Below are positions 1 to 6,299 of a stretch of 14,995 nucleotides of DNA, one piece after another. The notes beneath the pieces were generated by a model. That model made no database searches, was not told where the DNA came from, and saw only the letters and a program-made list of their open reading frames with translations. The first letter of the stretch is position 1. Every line of letters begins with the position of its first letter. Source of the DNA: Clostridia bacterium (GTDB lineage Bacteria > Bacillota > Clostridia > Christensenellales > CAG-138); contig JAEDJH010000039.1 in NCBI GenBank assembly GCA_016296415.1, forward strand, positions 1-14,995. Direction: 5' to 3'. Both the position numbers and the translations under genes were made by a program.

Positions 1-40
1 TTAAAATCGGTGTCCGTCTTGGGTAATCCGCCGTTTTTGA

Positions 41-68
41 TTGAAAACACCGTCGAATATGCTATAAT
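41..68 (+). promoter_or_regulatory. Sigma-A type promoter of the transporter-esterase operon
   Basis: TTGAAA at 41-46 and a perfect TATAAT at 63-68 are separated by 16 bp. Transcription should start near 75, which leaves a leader of about 128 nt before the transporter start codon at 203. No gene is visible in 1-40. Confidence 0.75.
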
Positions 69-74
69 CTTTTA

Positions 75-202
75 AAAACGGTGCTTTTATGTCGGTAAGC
101 CGGCTGTACGGTGCGGATTTTCAATCTGCCTTTTCGCCGCAGATCCCGTTGACTGTGCAGCTGCGCCGTACCCTCACTAAATTATTCATAAAAGGGGAGC
201 TT
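75..202 (+). promoter_or_regulatory. Structured 5' leader, possible cis-regulatory RNA
   Basis: The predicted transcript carries a long leader with clear pairing. Bases 106-114 pair with 163-171 (nine pairs, one G-U). Inside this stem, 124-129 (ATCTGC) pairs perfectly with 139-144 (GCAGAT) around a nine-base loop. The CCCT at 171-174, next to the outer stem, is complementary to the AGGG at 193-196 in the ribosome binding site, so folding of the outer stem could in principle affect ribosome access. I compared it by eye with the glycine, SAM, TPP, FMN, c-di-GMP, THF, ZTP, cobalamin and fluoride consensus patterns and saw no match. The structure is seen; a regulatory role is inference. Confidence 0.45.
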
Positions 203-979
203 ATGGATATCTGCGGTTATCCTATATGGGTGGTATTGCTTATCTGTCTGGGCGTGTTTCTGGCCTCCTTTATGGACGCCATAGGCGGCGGTGGCGGCAT
301 TATCTCCGTACCCTGTTATCTTCTGGCAGGAATACCCGTGCATTTTGCGCTCGGCACCAACAAGCTGTCATCCTGCATCGGAACCGTGGCCTCCGCCGTG
401 CGCTACGTCAAAAACGGCTGTGTGGACTGGCTTCTTGCCGCCCCGTCCGTAATACTCGCACTCGCCGGCGCTCACGTGGGTACCCGCCTTCAGCTTATAG
501 TAGAGGAGCAGTACCTTAAGTTTCTGCTTTTGCTCATTCTTCCCGTCATTGCGGTCATACTGCTTAAGAAAAAATCGCTTCCCGAGGTGCGGGGAGCTAT
601 GAACGAATGGACACGCAGGGCGATCGTCTGGGGCTCATCCATGATAATCGGCACCTATGACGGATTTTACGGCCCGGGAACGGGTACGTTTTTGCTGCTC
701 GCCTTTTGCTGCCTTGCAAAGGTGGATGTCCGCACGGCGTCGGGCAACGTGAAGCTTGTAAATCTCGCCTCCAATATCGGGGCATTGGCTACCTCGCTTT
801 TCGCCGGAAAGGTGCTTGTCCCCATTGGGCTCATAGCGGCGGTGTTTTCCGTCACGGGACAGTATCTGGGTGCCGGACTTGCGCTCAAAAACGGCTCCAA
901 AATCGTGCGTCCGGTAATATTGACCGTGCTTGTGCTTTTGGCGGGAAAGGTACTGCTCGAGCTTTTCGGGGTCATGTAG
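203..979 (+). CDS. TSUP (TauE/SafE) family membrane transporter
   Basis: This is a 258-residue, strongly hydrophobic protein of the TauE/SafE (TSUP) family, integral membrane proteins that export or import small sulfur-containing or organic anions such as sulfite, sulfoacetate or taurine. The family's internal duplication is visible. The first half has a Gly-rich helix end (five Gly at about 28-32, then IISVP) followed by GTNK at 51-54. The second half has GFYGPGTG at 154-161 followed by SGNVKLVN at 180-187. About seven or eight hydrophobic segments run from residue 8 to 256. The frame is open upstream to 89, but I chose the ATG at 203 because AAGGGGAG lies just before it and the family motif begins close to the N-terminus. 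The esterase follows 31 bp downstream in the same transcript. The substrate cannot be read from the sequence. Confidence 0.88.
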   Translation: MDICGYPIWVVLLICLGVFLASFMDAIGGGGGIISVPCYLLAGIPVHFALGTNKLSSCIGTVASAVRYVKNGCVDWLLAAPSVILALAGAHVGTRLQLIVEEQYLKFLLLLILPVIAVILLKKKSLPEVRGAMNEWTRRAIVWGSSMIIGTYDGFYGPGTGTFLLLAFCCLAKVDVRTASGNVKLVNLASNIGALATSLFAGKVLVPIGLIAAVFSVTGQYLGAGLALKNGSKIVRPVILTVLVLLAGKVLLELFGVM

Positions 980-1010
980 GCGGAGGATCAGTTTACACAG
1001 AGGTAGCTCC

Positions 1011-1943
1011 ATGGGCAAAAAACGTTATGCGATACACAGGGACTTTCGGCTTATGCGGCGGTTCACGCCCGTCGTGAACCGTTTTACCATGCCGCTGGTA
1101 AATATCATTATCCGCATGCTGCCGAAATTCACAAGCTCCATGCCGAATGTACGCAGGGAGCGGCTTACGATACCCTCGTTCGACAAAAAGCCCGTTAAGG
1201 CATATATGTTCTCCCCGAAGGAGGCTGAGGAAAAGCTGCCCTGCCTTGTTTATTTCCACGGCGGCGGCTTTATGATCAGGGGCGTTTTCACCCACTACAC
1301 CAACGTACGCCAATACGCAGAGCTTGCACGGTGCAGGGTGCTTTACGTCGATTACAGGCTTGCGCCGAAGCACCCCTTCCCCATACCCGAAAAGGACTGC
1401 TTTTTTGCATACAAATGGGCATTGGAAAACGCAGAAAAGCTCGGCATACTGCGTGATTTTATCGCCGTCGGGGGCGACAGTGCGGGCGGAAGCCTTGCCT
1501 GCTCGGTCGGCTTGCTGGCAAAGGAGCACGGCTGTCCCCTGCCCTGCTTCATGCTGCTTATTTATCCCGTGATAACCGATGAAATGAACACCGAATCCAT
1601 GCGGCTATATACCGACACGCCGGCATGGAATGCACGCCTTAACCGCAAAATGTGGGAGCTGTATCTCAACGGTGCGAAGTTTCACCCTCCCTTTGTGCCC
1701 GATGCTGCGGCGCCCGCATATATCGAAACGGCGGAGTTTGACTGCCTCCGCGACGAGGGAAAGGCATACTATGACTTTCTTCTTGACTGCGGCTGCCCTG
1801 CGGAGCTTAACGAAACAAAGGGCACGCTGCACGGCTATGACTTTTTCCGCCGCAGCCGGATAACCGCGGACAGCATGGTAAAAAGAGTCAATGCACTCAA
1901 AAACGCCTTTTACGGAGCAAGCCAAAACTCCTCCGATGCCTGA
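1011..1943 (+). CDS. Alpha/beta hydrolase, HSL-type esterase (acetyl-esterase-like)
   Basis: This 310-residue cytoplasmic protein has all marks of the hormone-sensitive-lipase (bacterial family IV) esterases, which cleave short-chain carboxylic esters. The oxyanion motif HGGGF is at 83-87, the nucleophile elbow GDSAGG at 155-160 has Ser157, the segment EFDCLRDEG at 242-250 supplies the acidic residue (probably Asp244), and LHGY at 273-276 supplies His274. YVDYRLAP at 112-119 is also typical of the family. The first 50 residues are a basic and amphipathic cap region, not a signal peptide. The start at 1011 is preceded by AGAGGT at 999-1004; a longer frame reaching back to 930 would overlap the transporter gene and is unlikely. 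It lies 31 bp behind the transporter, so the two are probably co-transcribed. The natural substrate is unknown. Confidence 0.9.
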   Translation: MGKKRYAIHRDFRLMRRFTPVVNRFTMPLVNIIIRMLPKFTSSMPNVRRERLTIPSFDKKPVKAYMFSPKEAEEKLPCLVYFHGGGFMIRGVFTHYTNVRQYAELARCRVLYVDYRLAPKHPFPIPEKDCFFAYKWALENAEKLGILRDFIAVGGDSAGGSLACSVGLLAKEHGCPLPCFMLLIYPVITDEMNTESMRLYTDTPAWNARLNRKMWELYLNGAKFHPPFVPDAAAPAYIETAEFDCLRDEGKAYYDFLLDCGCPAELNETKGTLHGYDFFRRSRITADSMVKRVNALKNAFYGASQNSSDA

Positions 1944-1962
1944 TGCGGCGCACCGCTTATAT

Positions 1963-1978
1963 GTAAAATAAACTTTAC
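1963..1978. promoter_or_regulatory. Upstream palindromic operator O1
   Basis: GTAAAATAAACTTTAC is a near-perfect inverted repeat (GTAAAnT-AA-ACTTTAC). It matches the second site at 2026-2041 in 14 of 16 bases, and both are preceded by TAT and followed by TTTT. It lies about 20 bp upstream of the -35 box. Confidence 0.65.
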
Positions 1979-1996
1979 TTTTTTGCCCGTTCGGTA

Positions 1997-2025
1997 TTGA
2001 CAAGTGCTTTCCTGTGCCTTAATAT
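1997..2025 (+). promoter_or_regulatory. Strong promoter of the membrane protein-XRE module
   Basis: TTGACA at 1997-2002 and TAATAT at 2020-2025 are exactly 17 bp apart. The start point should be near 2032, inside operator O2, giving a leader of about 28 nt. Confidence 0.8.
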
Positions 2026-2041
2026 GTAAAGTGAACTTTAC
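2026..2041. promoter_or_regulatory. Downstream palindromic operator O2
   Basis: GTAAAGTGAACTTTAC is a perfect 7-bp inverted repeat with a two-base centre (GTAAAGT-GA-ACTTTAC). It begins immediately after the -10 box and covers the predicted start point, a classic repressor position. Its offset from O1 is 63 bp. The XRE protein encoded by the same transcript is the obvious candidate ligand; this is inference. Confidence 0.7.
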
Positions 2042-2059
2042 TTTTGAGGAGGCTGTACC

Positions 2060-2314
2060 ATGGAAAAACGCAAAAAATATATGGCGGACGAGTCGGAAAT
2101 GTTCGTAAACTTCAGGGCGATGCGCCTGTCGTGGCTTTTTCTCACGCTTATGCTAATCGTATGGAGCTTGTTCGGGCTGATAAAAACGGGCGAACCCGGC
2201 ATACAGTTTTTGATACTTTGCGTAAGCACCGTCATTTTTTTCACCGCAAAGCTCATCATCACCAAAAAGCTCACCAAGGACGATTCGCCGGAGGACGATG
2301 CCATTGAAGAATAA
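2060..2314 (+). CDS. Small two-helix membrane protein
   Basis: This 84-residue protein has a charged N-terminus (about 1-25), a hydrophobic helix at about 26-43 (LSWLFLTLMLIVWSLFGL), a short loop with GEPG, a second helix at about 48-67 (IQFLILCVSTVIFFTAKLII), and an acidic tail. I do not recognise a specific family by sequence. Small two-helix proteins of this kind are commonly encoded just before a short XRE regulator in Firmicutes. GAGGAGG at 2046-2052 precedes the ATG by seven bases. Its 3' end overlaps the start of the XRE gene, implying translational coupling, and both sit under the twin-operator promoter. It could sense or modulate the regulator at the membrane, but nothing in the sequence proves this. 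Confidence 0.75.
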   Translation: MEKRKKYMADESEMFVNFRAMRLSWLFLTLMLIVWSLFGLIKTGEPGIQFLILCVSTVIFFTAKLIITKKLTKDDSPEDDAIEE

Positions 2315-2510
2315 CGTACGTGCGCTCAGGAAGCAGCGGTCTCTGCGGCAGGAGGACCTTGCGGAGGCGCTCGGCGTGTCAAGGCAGACGGTGATCGCCA
2401 TCGAGAACGGGCGATACTCCCCGTCGCTCGAGCTTGCGCTGAAAATGGCAAGGTATTTCAAAACCTCGGTGGAAAGCGTGTTTTCGTTGGACGAAGGCGG
2501 CGATTTTTGA
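2304..2510 (+). CDS. Small XRE-family transcriptional regulator
   Basis: This is a DNA-binding protein of 68 residues that consists of almost nothing but a Cro/CI-type helix-turn-helix. QEDLAEALGVSRQTVIAIE contains both helices of the motif, followed by NGRYSPSLELALKMARYF and a short acidic end. Such short single-domain regulators are usually autoregulatory repressors. Start choice: an ATG lies at 2298, but the ribosome site GGAGGA at 2290-2295 is only two bases from it, whereas the TTG at 2304 is eight bases away and gives the family-typical beginning MKNNVRALR. I therefore prefer TTG. The gene overlaps the end of the membrane-protein gene by 11 bases (17 with the ATG start). The twin palindromes at 1963 and 2026 are likely its binding sites. 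Confidence 0.87.
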   Translation: MKNNVRALRKQRSLRQEDLAEALGVSRQTVIAIENGRYSPSLELALKMARYFKTSVESVFSLDEGGDF

Positions 2511-2528
2511 AGTTTTTGCCCCGATTCT

Positions 2529-2568
2529 CGCATTGCGAGAGTGATTTCCGCTTTGCGAGGTGGCTTTT
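2529..2568. repeat. Two-copy imperfect 20-bp tandem repeat
   Basis: The units at 2529-2548 and 2549-2568 agree at 14 of 20 positions, sharing CGC, TTGCGAG and TTT. The first unit also sits in a small hairpin (TCTCGC-ATT-GCGAGA, 2526-2540). The copy ends in six T, so a weak terminator behind the XRE gene is possible. No function is evident. Confidence 0.4.
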
Positions 2569-2650
2569 TTCTTCGACGCTTTTGTAGAATTTCACCGAAA
2601 GCACGGGCCCAAATTGTGCGTTTCGACAAACTTGAAAGGATTTTTGGAAC

Positions 2651-2850
2651 ATGGAAAGAAAAACCATCGGAAGTTTTATAGCCGCATTGCGTAAGGCAAA
2701 CGGTATGACTCAAAAGGAGCTTGCCGACAGGCTGCGGTATCGGACAAGGCGGTCAGACGCTGGGAGTGTGACCAGTGCGCCCCCGACATATCGCCCATAC
2801 CCGTAATTGCCGAACCGTTCGGCGTGACCTCCGACGAGCTTCTTAAATGA
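2651..2850 (+). pseudogene. Frameshifted XRE-family regulator remnant
   Basis: The ATG at 2651, with AAAGGA at 2635-2640, opens a frame reading MERKTIGSFIAALRKANG and then MTQKELADRL, a standard XRE start. After Leu28 (2732-2734) the frame loses sense and stops at 2804-2806. In the +1 frame from 2737 the motif resumes exactly where expected: VSDKAVRRWE, then CAPDISPIPVIAEPFGVTSDELLK, ending with TGA at 2848-2850. Only two bases (2735-2736) are left for codon 29, so a single base has been lost. The repaired protein would be about 66 residues, just the HTH domain; many relatives carry a further C-terminal region, so the gene may also be truncated. Trp (RWE) and the DELL ending identify the common XRE subgroup with SDKAVSKWE-like recognition helices. 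A sequencing error is the alternative explanation. Confidence 0.8.
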
Positions 2851-2887
2851 TCTTACTGCTTAAGGCATAAACATCCCCCAAACCGAC

Positions 2888-2926
2888 AAAGCCGCCCCGG
2901 GCAATGCGTCCGAAGCGGCTTTTTTC
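2888..2926 (+). terminator. Rho-independent terminator of the XRE module
   Basis: AAAGCCGC at 2888-2895 pairs with GCGGCTTT at 2915-2922, with a GC-rich loop, followed on the plus strand by a run of T through 2925. The A/T flanks could let it also act for pepF, which ends at 2943 on the other strand, though the T-run in that direction is short. Confidence 0.7.
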
Positions 2927-2942
2927 ATGCGGTTATGAGCGT

Positions 2943-4742
2943 TTATTTCATCAGCGCTTCCATCTCGTCGATAAGCTCGCCGAACAGCTTGAGAGCGTCG
3001 CTCACGGGCTTTGCGGTGGTCATATCCACGCCGGCGATCTTGAGCAGGGTGATGGGGTCGGCGCTTCCGCCGGAGCTTAAGAACTTCAGGTACGCATCAA
3101 CAGCGGGCTTGCCCTCCTCCAGAATGCGGTTTGCGATGGCAACCGCTGCGGAGAAGCCCGTTGCGTACTGGAATACGTAGAAGTTATAGAAGAAGTGCGG
3201 TATGCGCTCCCACTCGAAGCCGATCTCACGGTCGCATACTATGCCGTCACCGTAGTATCTGCAGTTGAGGTCATGATAAACCTTGGTAAGCGCATCGGCG
3301 GTAAGGCTTTCGCCCCGCTCCGCCATCTGATTCATGAGCATCTCGAACTCAGCAAACATCGTCTGTCTGTACAGCGTGCCTCTGAAGCTCTCGAGGAAGT
3401 GGTTGATAAGGTTTGCCCTCTCGGTCTTGTCGGTCACCTTGTTGAGCAGGTACTTGACAAGAAGCACCTCGTTACAGGTCGATGCGACTTCCGCAACGAA
3501 GATAACGTAGTCGGCATATACCGGAGGCTGGTTCTTTATGGAGTGATAGGTATGGAGAGCATGACCCATCTCGTGTGCAAGGGTGAACATGCTGTCGAGC
3601 GTGTTTTTATGGTTGAGCAGCACATAGGGATGCGGATCGCCGCCGGAGGAATATGCGCCGCTGCGCTTGCCCTCGTTTTCATATACGTCTATCCAGCGGT
3701 TGTTAAAGCCTTCCTTGAGGATGTTTATATAGTCCTCTCCAAGGGGCTTGAGCGCCTCGATAACGGTGGCCTTTGCTTCCTCATAGCTTATTTCCTTGCT
3801 TGCGCCCTCGACTATCGGAGCGTAAAGGTCGTACATGTGCAGCTCGTCAAGACCCATCAGCTTTTTGCGGAGCTTGACATACCTGTGCATATAATCCATG
3901 TTGTCATGGACGGCCTCGATGAGGTTATGGTAAACGGATACGGGAACCTCGGTGCGTGCAAGCGCCGCCTCCATGGTGCTGTTGTAACGCCTTGCCTGTG
4001 CGTAGAACATTAGCTGCTTTACCTGTGCGTCAAGGAAAGCCGCCGTGGTATTTTTGAAGCCCTCGAACGTGTGATAAAGGTTTTCAAACGCCGCTTTTCT
4101 GATGTTCCTGTCGGGATTCTCCATAAGCGGAATGTACGAGCCCTGAGTCAGCTTATATACGTTGCCCTTGTCATCGACAACGTCGGGGAACCTGAGGTCG
4201 GCGTTGCGGAAAACGCTGCCGATCTGTCCGGGTGCGCCCGCCATCTCGCCCGCCGCCGCAAGGAGCTTTTCCTCTGCGTCGGAAAGGGTGTGCTCCTTCT
4301 GCTTGCGGATCTTGGTGAGCTTTCTTTCATAGAGCTTGAGCTCGGGCTTTTTCGCCATGAACTCTGCAAGCGTTTCGTCGGCGATTGCGATTATCTCCGG
4401 CACGGCAAAGGCGTCCTCGCTATCGTAGCGAACCACGAAGCTCATTACCTTGCCCCTCATATCCTGATACTTGCTGTTTGCGGTATCCTCATCGGATTTT
4501 CTCATCGCATAGTTGGCAAGCAGCTCTATCTTCTGATATGCGTCGTCGCTGAAGGTGAGATAGCCGTAGAGCGCATCGGCACTCAGTCCCAGCGTGCCCC
4601 TATAGGAGCCGAGCTTGGATATGAGCGACTGCTGATCCTCAAGATCCTTATACCACAGTTCGTCGGAAGCATACATATCCTCGGTTGCCCAGGTATATTG
4701 CTTTTCAACCTCGCTGCGCTTGGGTATGTTCGTTTGAGCCAT
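2943..4742 (-). CDS. pepF: Oligoendopeptidase F (M3 family metallopeptidase)
   Basis: This 599-residue cytoplasmic zinc endopeptidase of the M3B (PepF) family cleaves short peptides, typically 7-17 residues, as part of peptide use and turnover. The zinc motif HEMGH is at 390-394 in the segment TLAHEMGHALHTYHS, and the third zinc ligand is Glu418 in VAEVASTCNE. GSYIPLMENPDRNIRKAA at about 201-218 is a typical PepF segment. The length is normal for the family and the frame is intact. The start at 4742 is fixed by AAAGGAGG at 4751-4758, eight bases upstream. It has its own promoter and is flanked by terminators on both sides, so it is a single-gene unit, downstream of but separate from the glycine cleavage operon. 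Confidence 0.95.
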   Translation of the reverse strand: MAQTNIPKRSEVEKQYTWATEDMYASDELWYKDLEDQQSLISKLGSYRGTLGLSADALYGYLTFSDDAYQKIELLANYAMRKSDEDTANSKYQDMRGKVMSFVVRYDSEDAFAVPEIIAIADETLAEFMAKKPELKLYERKLTKIRKQKEHTLSDAEEKLLAAAGEMAGAPGQIGSVFRNADLRFPDVVDDKGNVYKLTQGSYIPLMENPDRNIRKAAFENLYHTFEGFKNTTAAFLDAQVKQLMFYAQARRYNSTMEAALARTEVPVSVYHNLIEAVHDNMDYMHRYVKLRKKLMGLDELHMYDLYAPIVEGASKEISYEEAKATVIEALKPLGEDYINILKEGFNNRWIDVYENEGKRSGAYSSGGDPHPYVLLNHKNTLDSMFTLAHEMGHALHTYHSIKNQPPVYADYVIFVAEVASTCNEVLLVKYLLNKVTDKTERANLINHFLESFRGTLYRQTMFAEFEMLMNQMAERGESLTADALTKVYHDLNCRYYGDGIVCDREIGFEWERIPHFFYNFYVFQYATGFSAAVAIANRILEEGKPAVDAYLKFLSSGGSADPITLLKIAGVDMTTAKPVSDALKLFGELIDEMEALMK

Positions 4743-4771
4743 TGAATATTCCTCCTTTTGGTTATACAGAT

Positions 4772-4800
4772 ATTATAGCATACGGTTTTTTCCGTTTCCA
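4772..4800 (-). promoter_or_regulatory. Promoter of pepF
   Basis: On the minus strand an extended -10, TGCTATAAT, has TATAAT at 4772-4777. A weak -35 TGGAAA (4795-4800) lies 17 bp upstream. The TGn extension can compensate for the weak -35. Confidence 0.6.
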
Positions 4801-4811
4801 CGGAAATTTTG

Positions 4812-4845
4812 CAAATAAAAGCGCCCCACGTTCGCAGCAGGGCGC
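4812..4845 (-). terminator. Terminator of the glycine cleavage operon
   Basis: On the minus strand GCGCCC (4845-4840) pairs perfectly with GGGCGC (4826-4821), followed by TTTTATTTG. It lies nine bases past the gcvPB stop codon. Confidence 0.85.
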
Positions 4846-4853
4846 ATAAGCTG

Positions 4854-6299
4854 TCAGCCTTCGTATTTGACTACGGGTTTTCTTGCCGCCATTACCTCGT
4901 CGGGGCGTCCGACGGGCGTGTTGACCGGGCACTGATGTATCGCCTCGGGATTTTCCCTGGCTATCCTCGCTATATCCTTCATGTTGAATATAAACTCGTC
5001 AAGCGTCTCCCTCGATTCGGTCTCGGTAGGCTCGATCATCATCGCCTCATGCACTATCAGCGGGAAGTATATGGTCATGGGATGATAACCCCTGTCGATA
5101 AGCGCCTTGGCTATGTCGGTGGTGTGTATGCCGTGCTCGAGAAGCTCGCCGGGCTCTATTACGCACTCGTGCATACATATACGGTCATGCGGCACGCCGA
5201 AGGTATCCTTGAGGTTATGGAGCAGATAGTTTGCGTTGAGCACCGCATTCTCGCTTGCCTCCCTGAGTCCCTTTCCGCCGAGCGACATGATATAGGCGTA
5301 TGCCTTCACCATTACGCTGAAGTTGCCGTAAAAGCTCTTTACCTTGCCGATGGAAAGCGGACGGTCGTAGTCGAGCATTGCCGGACCGCCGTGCGAAGCA
5401 AGTATCACCGGATAGGGCAGATAGGGTATAAGCTCCTTTTTAACGCCGACGGGTCCCGAGCCGGGGCCGCCGCCGCCATGGGGGGTGGAGAAGGTCTTGT
5501 GCAGGTTGATGTGCATCACGTCAAAGCCCATGTCGCCCGGGCGAACGATGCCCATTATGGCGTTGAGGTTGGCTCCGTCGTAATAGAGCAGACCGCCTGC
5601 GGTATGGACTATGTCCGCAACCTCCCGTATGTTGCGCTCGAAAAGACCGAGCGTGGAGGGGTTGGTGAGCATAAGTCCCGCCGTGTCGGGGCCTACCGCC
5701 GCACGGAGAGCATCCAGATCGACGCTTCCGTCGGGGGCGGACTTGATCTCCTTGATCTTAAAGCCTGCCATCGTAGCGGAAGCCGGATTGGTTCCGTGAG
5801 CCGCATCGGGCACGATTATGGTCGTGCGTCCGAAGTCCTGCTTCATCTCGTGGTAAGCCTTGATTATCATCAGACCGGTAAATTCGCCGTGTGCGCCTGC
5901 GGCGGGCTGGAGCGTGAATTTGTCCATGCCCGTTATCTCGCACAGACACTGGTCAAGGTGCAGCATCATATCCAGTGCGCCCTGCGCCATGCTCTGATCG
6001 GCCAGCGGATGGAGGTCGTTAAACAGCGTTGCAACCTCCTCGTTGATTTTGGGATTGTACTTCATCGTGCAGGAGCCGAGCGGATAAAATCCGTTGTCCA
6101 CGCCGAAATTGCGCCTTGAAAGGTTCGTATAGTGACGAACGAGGTCAACCTCCGCTATCTCGGGCAGGTTGAGCTTGGCGTCGTTTATCATCCCGGAGGG
6201 GAGAAGCTCGTCGGCTTCGGGAACATCGAGCACGGGCAGGTCGTAAGCCCTGCGTCCTTCCCTGCTGCGTTCAAAAATCAAAGGATATTCACTTCTCAT
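4854..6299 (-). CDS. gcvPB: Glycine dehydrogenase (decarboxylating) subunit 2
   Basis: This 481-residue subunit carries the pyridoxal phosphate of the split P-protein. With GcvPA it decarboxylates glycine and passes the aminomethyl group to the lipoyl arm of GcvH. The PLP lysine is Lys268 in NLHKTFSTPHGGGGPGSGPVG (264-284). LGSCTMKYNP at 74-83, the early family signature, and DAAHGTNPASA at 165-175 are also present. Length and frame are normal. AGGAGG at 6307-6312 precedes the ATG by seven bases. Start and stop codons overlap with gcvPA by four bases (ATGA, 6296-6299), which couples translation and fits equal amounts of the two subunits of an alpha2beta2 enzyme. It is the last gene of the operon and is followed directly by a terminator. 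Confidence 0.97.
   Translation of the reverse strand: MRSEYPLIFERSREGRRAYDLPVLDVPEADELLPSGMINDAKLNLPEIAEVDLVRHYTNLSRRNFGVDNGFYPLGSCTMKYNPKINEEVATLFNDLHPLADQSMAQGALDMMLHLDQCLCEITGMDKFTLQPAAGAHGEFTGLMIIKAYHEMKQDFGRTTIIVPDAAHGTNPASATMAGFKIKEIKSAPDGSVDLDALRAAVGPDTAGLMLTNPSTLGLFERNIREVADIVHTAGGLLYYDGANLNAIMGIVRPGDMGFDVMHINLHKTFSTPHGGGGPGSGPVGVKKELIPYLPYPVILASHGGPAMLDYDRPLSIGKVKSFYGNFSVMVKAYAYIMSLGGKGLREASENAVLNANYLLHNLKDTFGVPHDRICMHECVIEPGELLEHGIHTTDIAKALIDRGYHPMTIYFPLIVHEAMMIEPTETESRETLDEFIFNMKDIARIARENPEAIHQCPVNTPVGRPDEVMAARKPVVKYEG

Noticed and set aside
89..202. N-terminal extension of the TSUP transporter to the ATG at 89
   Set aside because: The extra 38 residues do not fit the family, the ATG at 89 has no ribosome site and lies about 14 nt from the predicted transcript start, and the region folds as RNA.
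1944..1960. Hairpin GCGG-CGCA-CCGC after the esterase stop codon
   Set aside because: The stem has only four pairs and no T-run follows, so it cannot be called a terminator.
2153..2713. 186-codon minus-strand frame across the membrane-protein and XRE genes
   Set aside because: It is antisense to two well-supported genes with promoter and ribosome sites, and its translation shows no family features.
4809..6119. 436-codon open frame on the plus strand
   Set aside because: It is exactly antisense to gcvPB, has no ribosome site and no recognisable domain. Similar long antisense frames lie opposite pepF (3195-4013, 4071-4745), gcvPA (6533-7663) and gcvT (8195-9331), as expected from codon bias in GC-rich genes.
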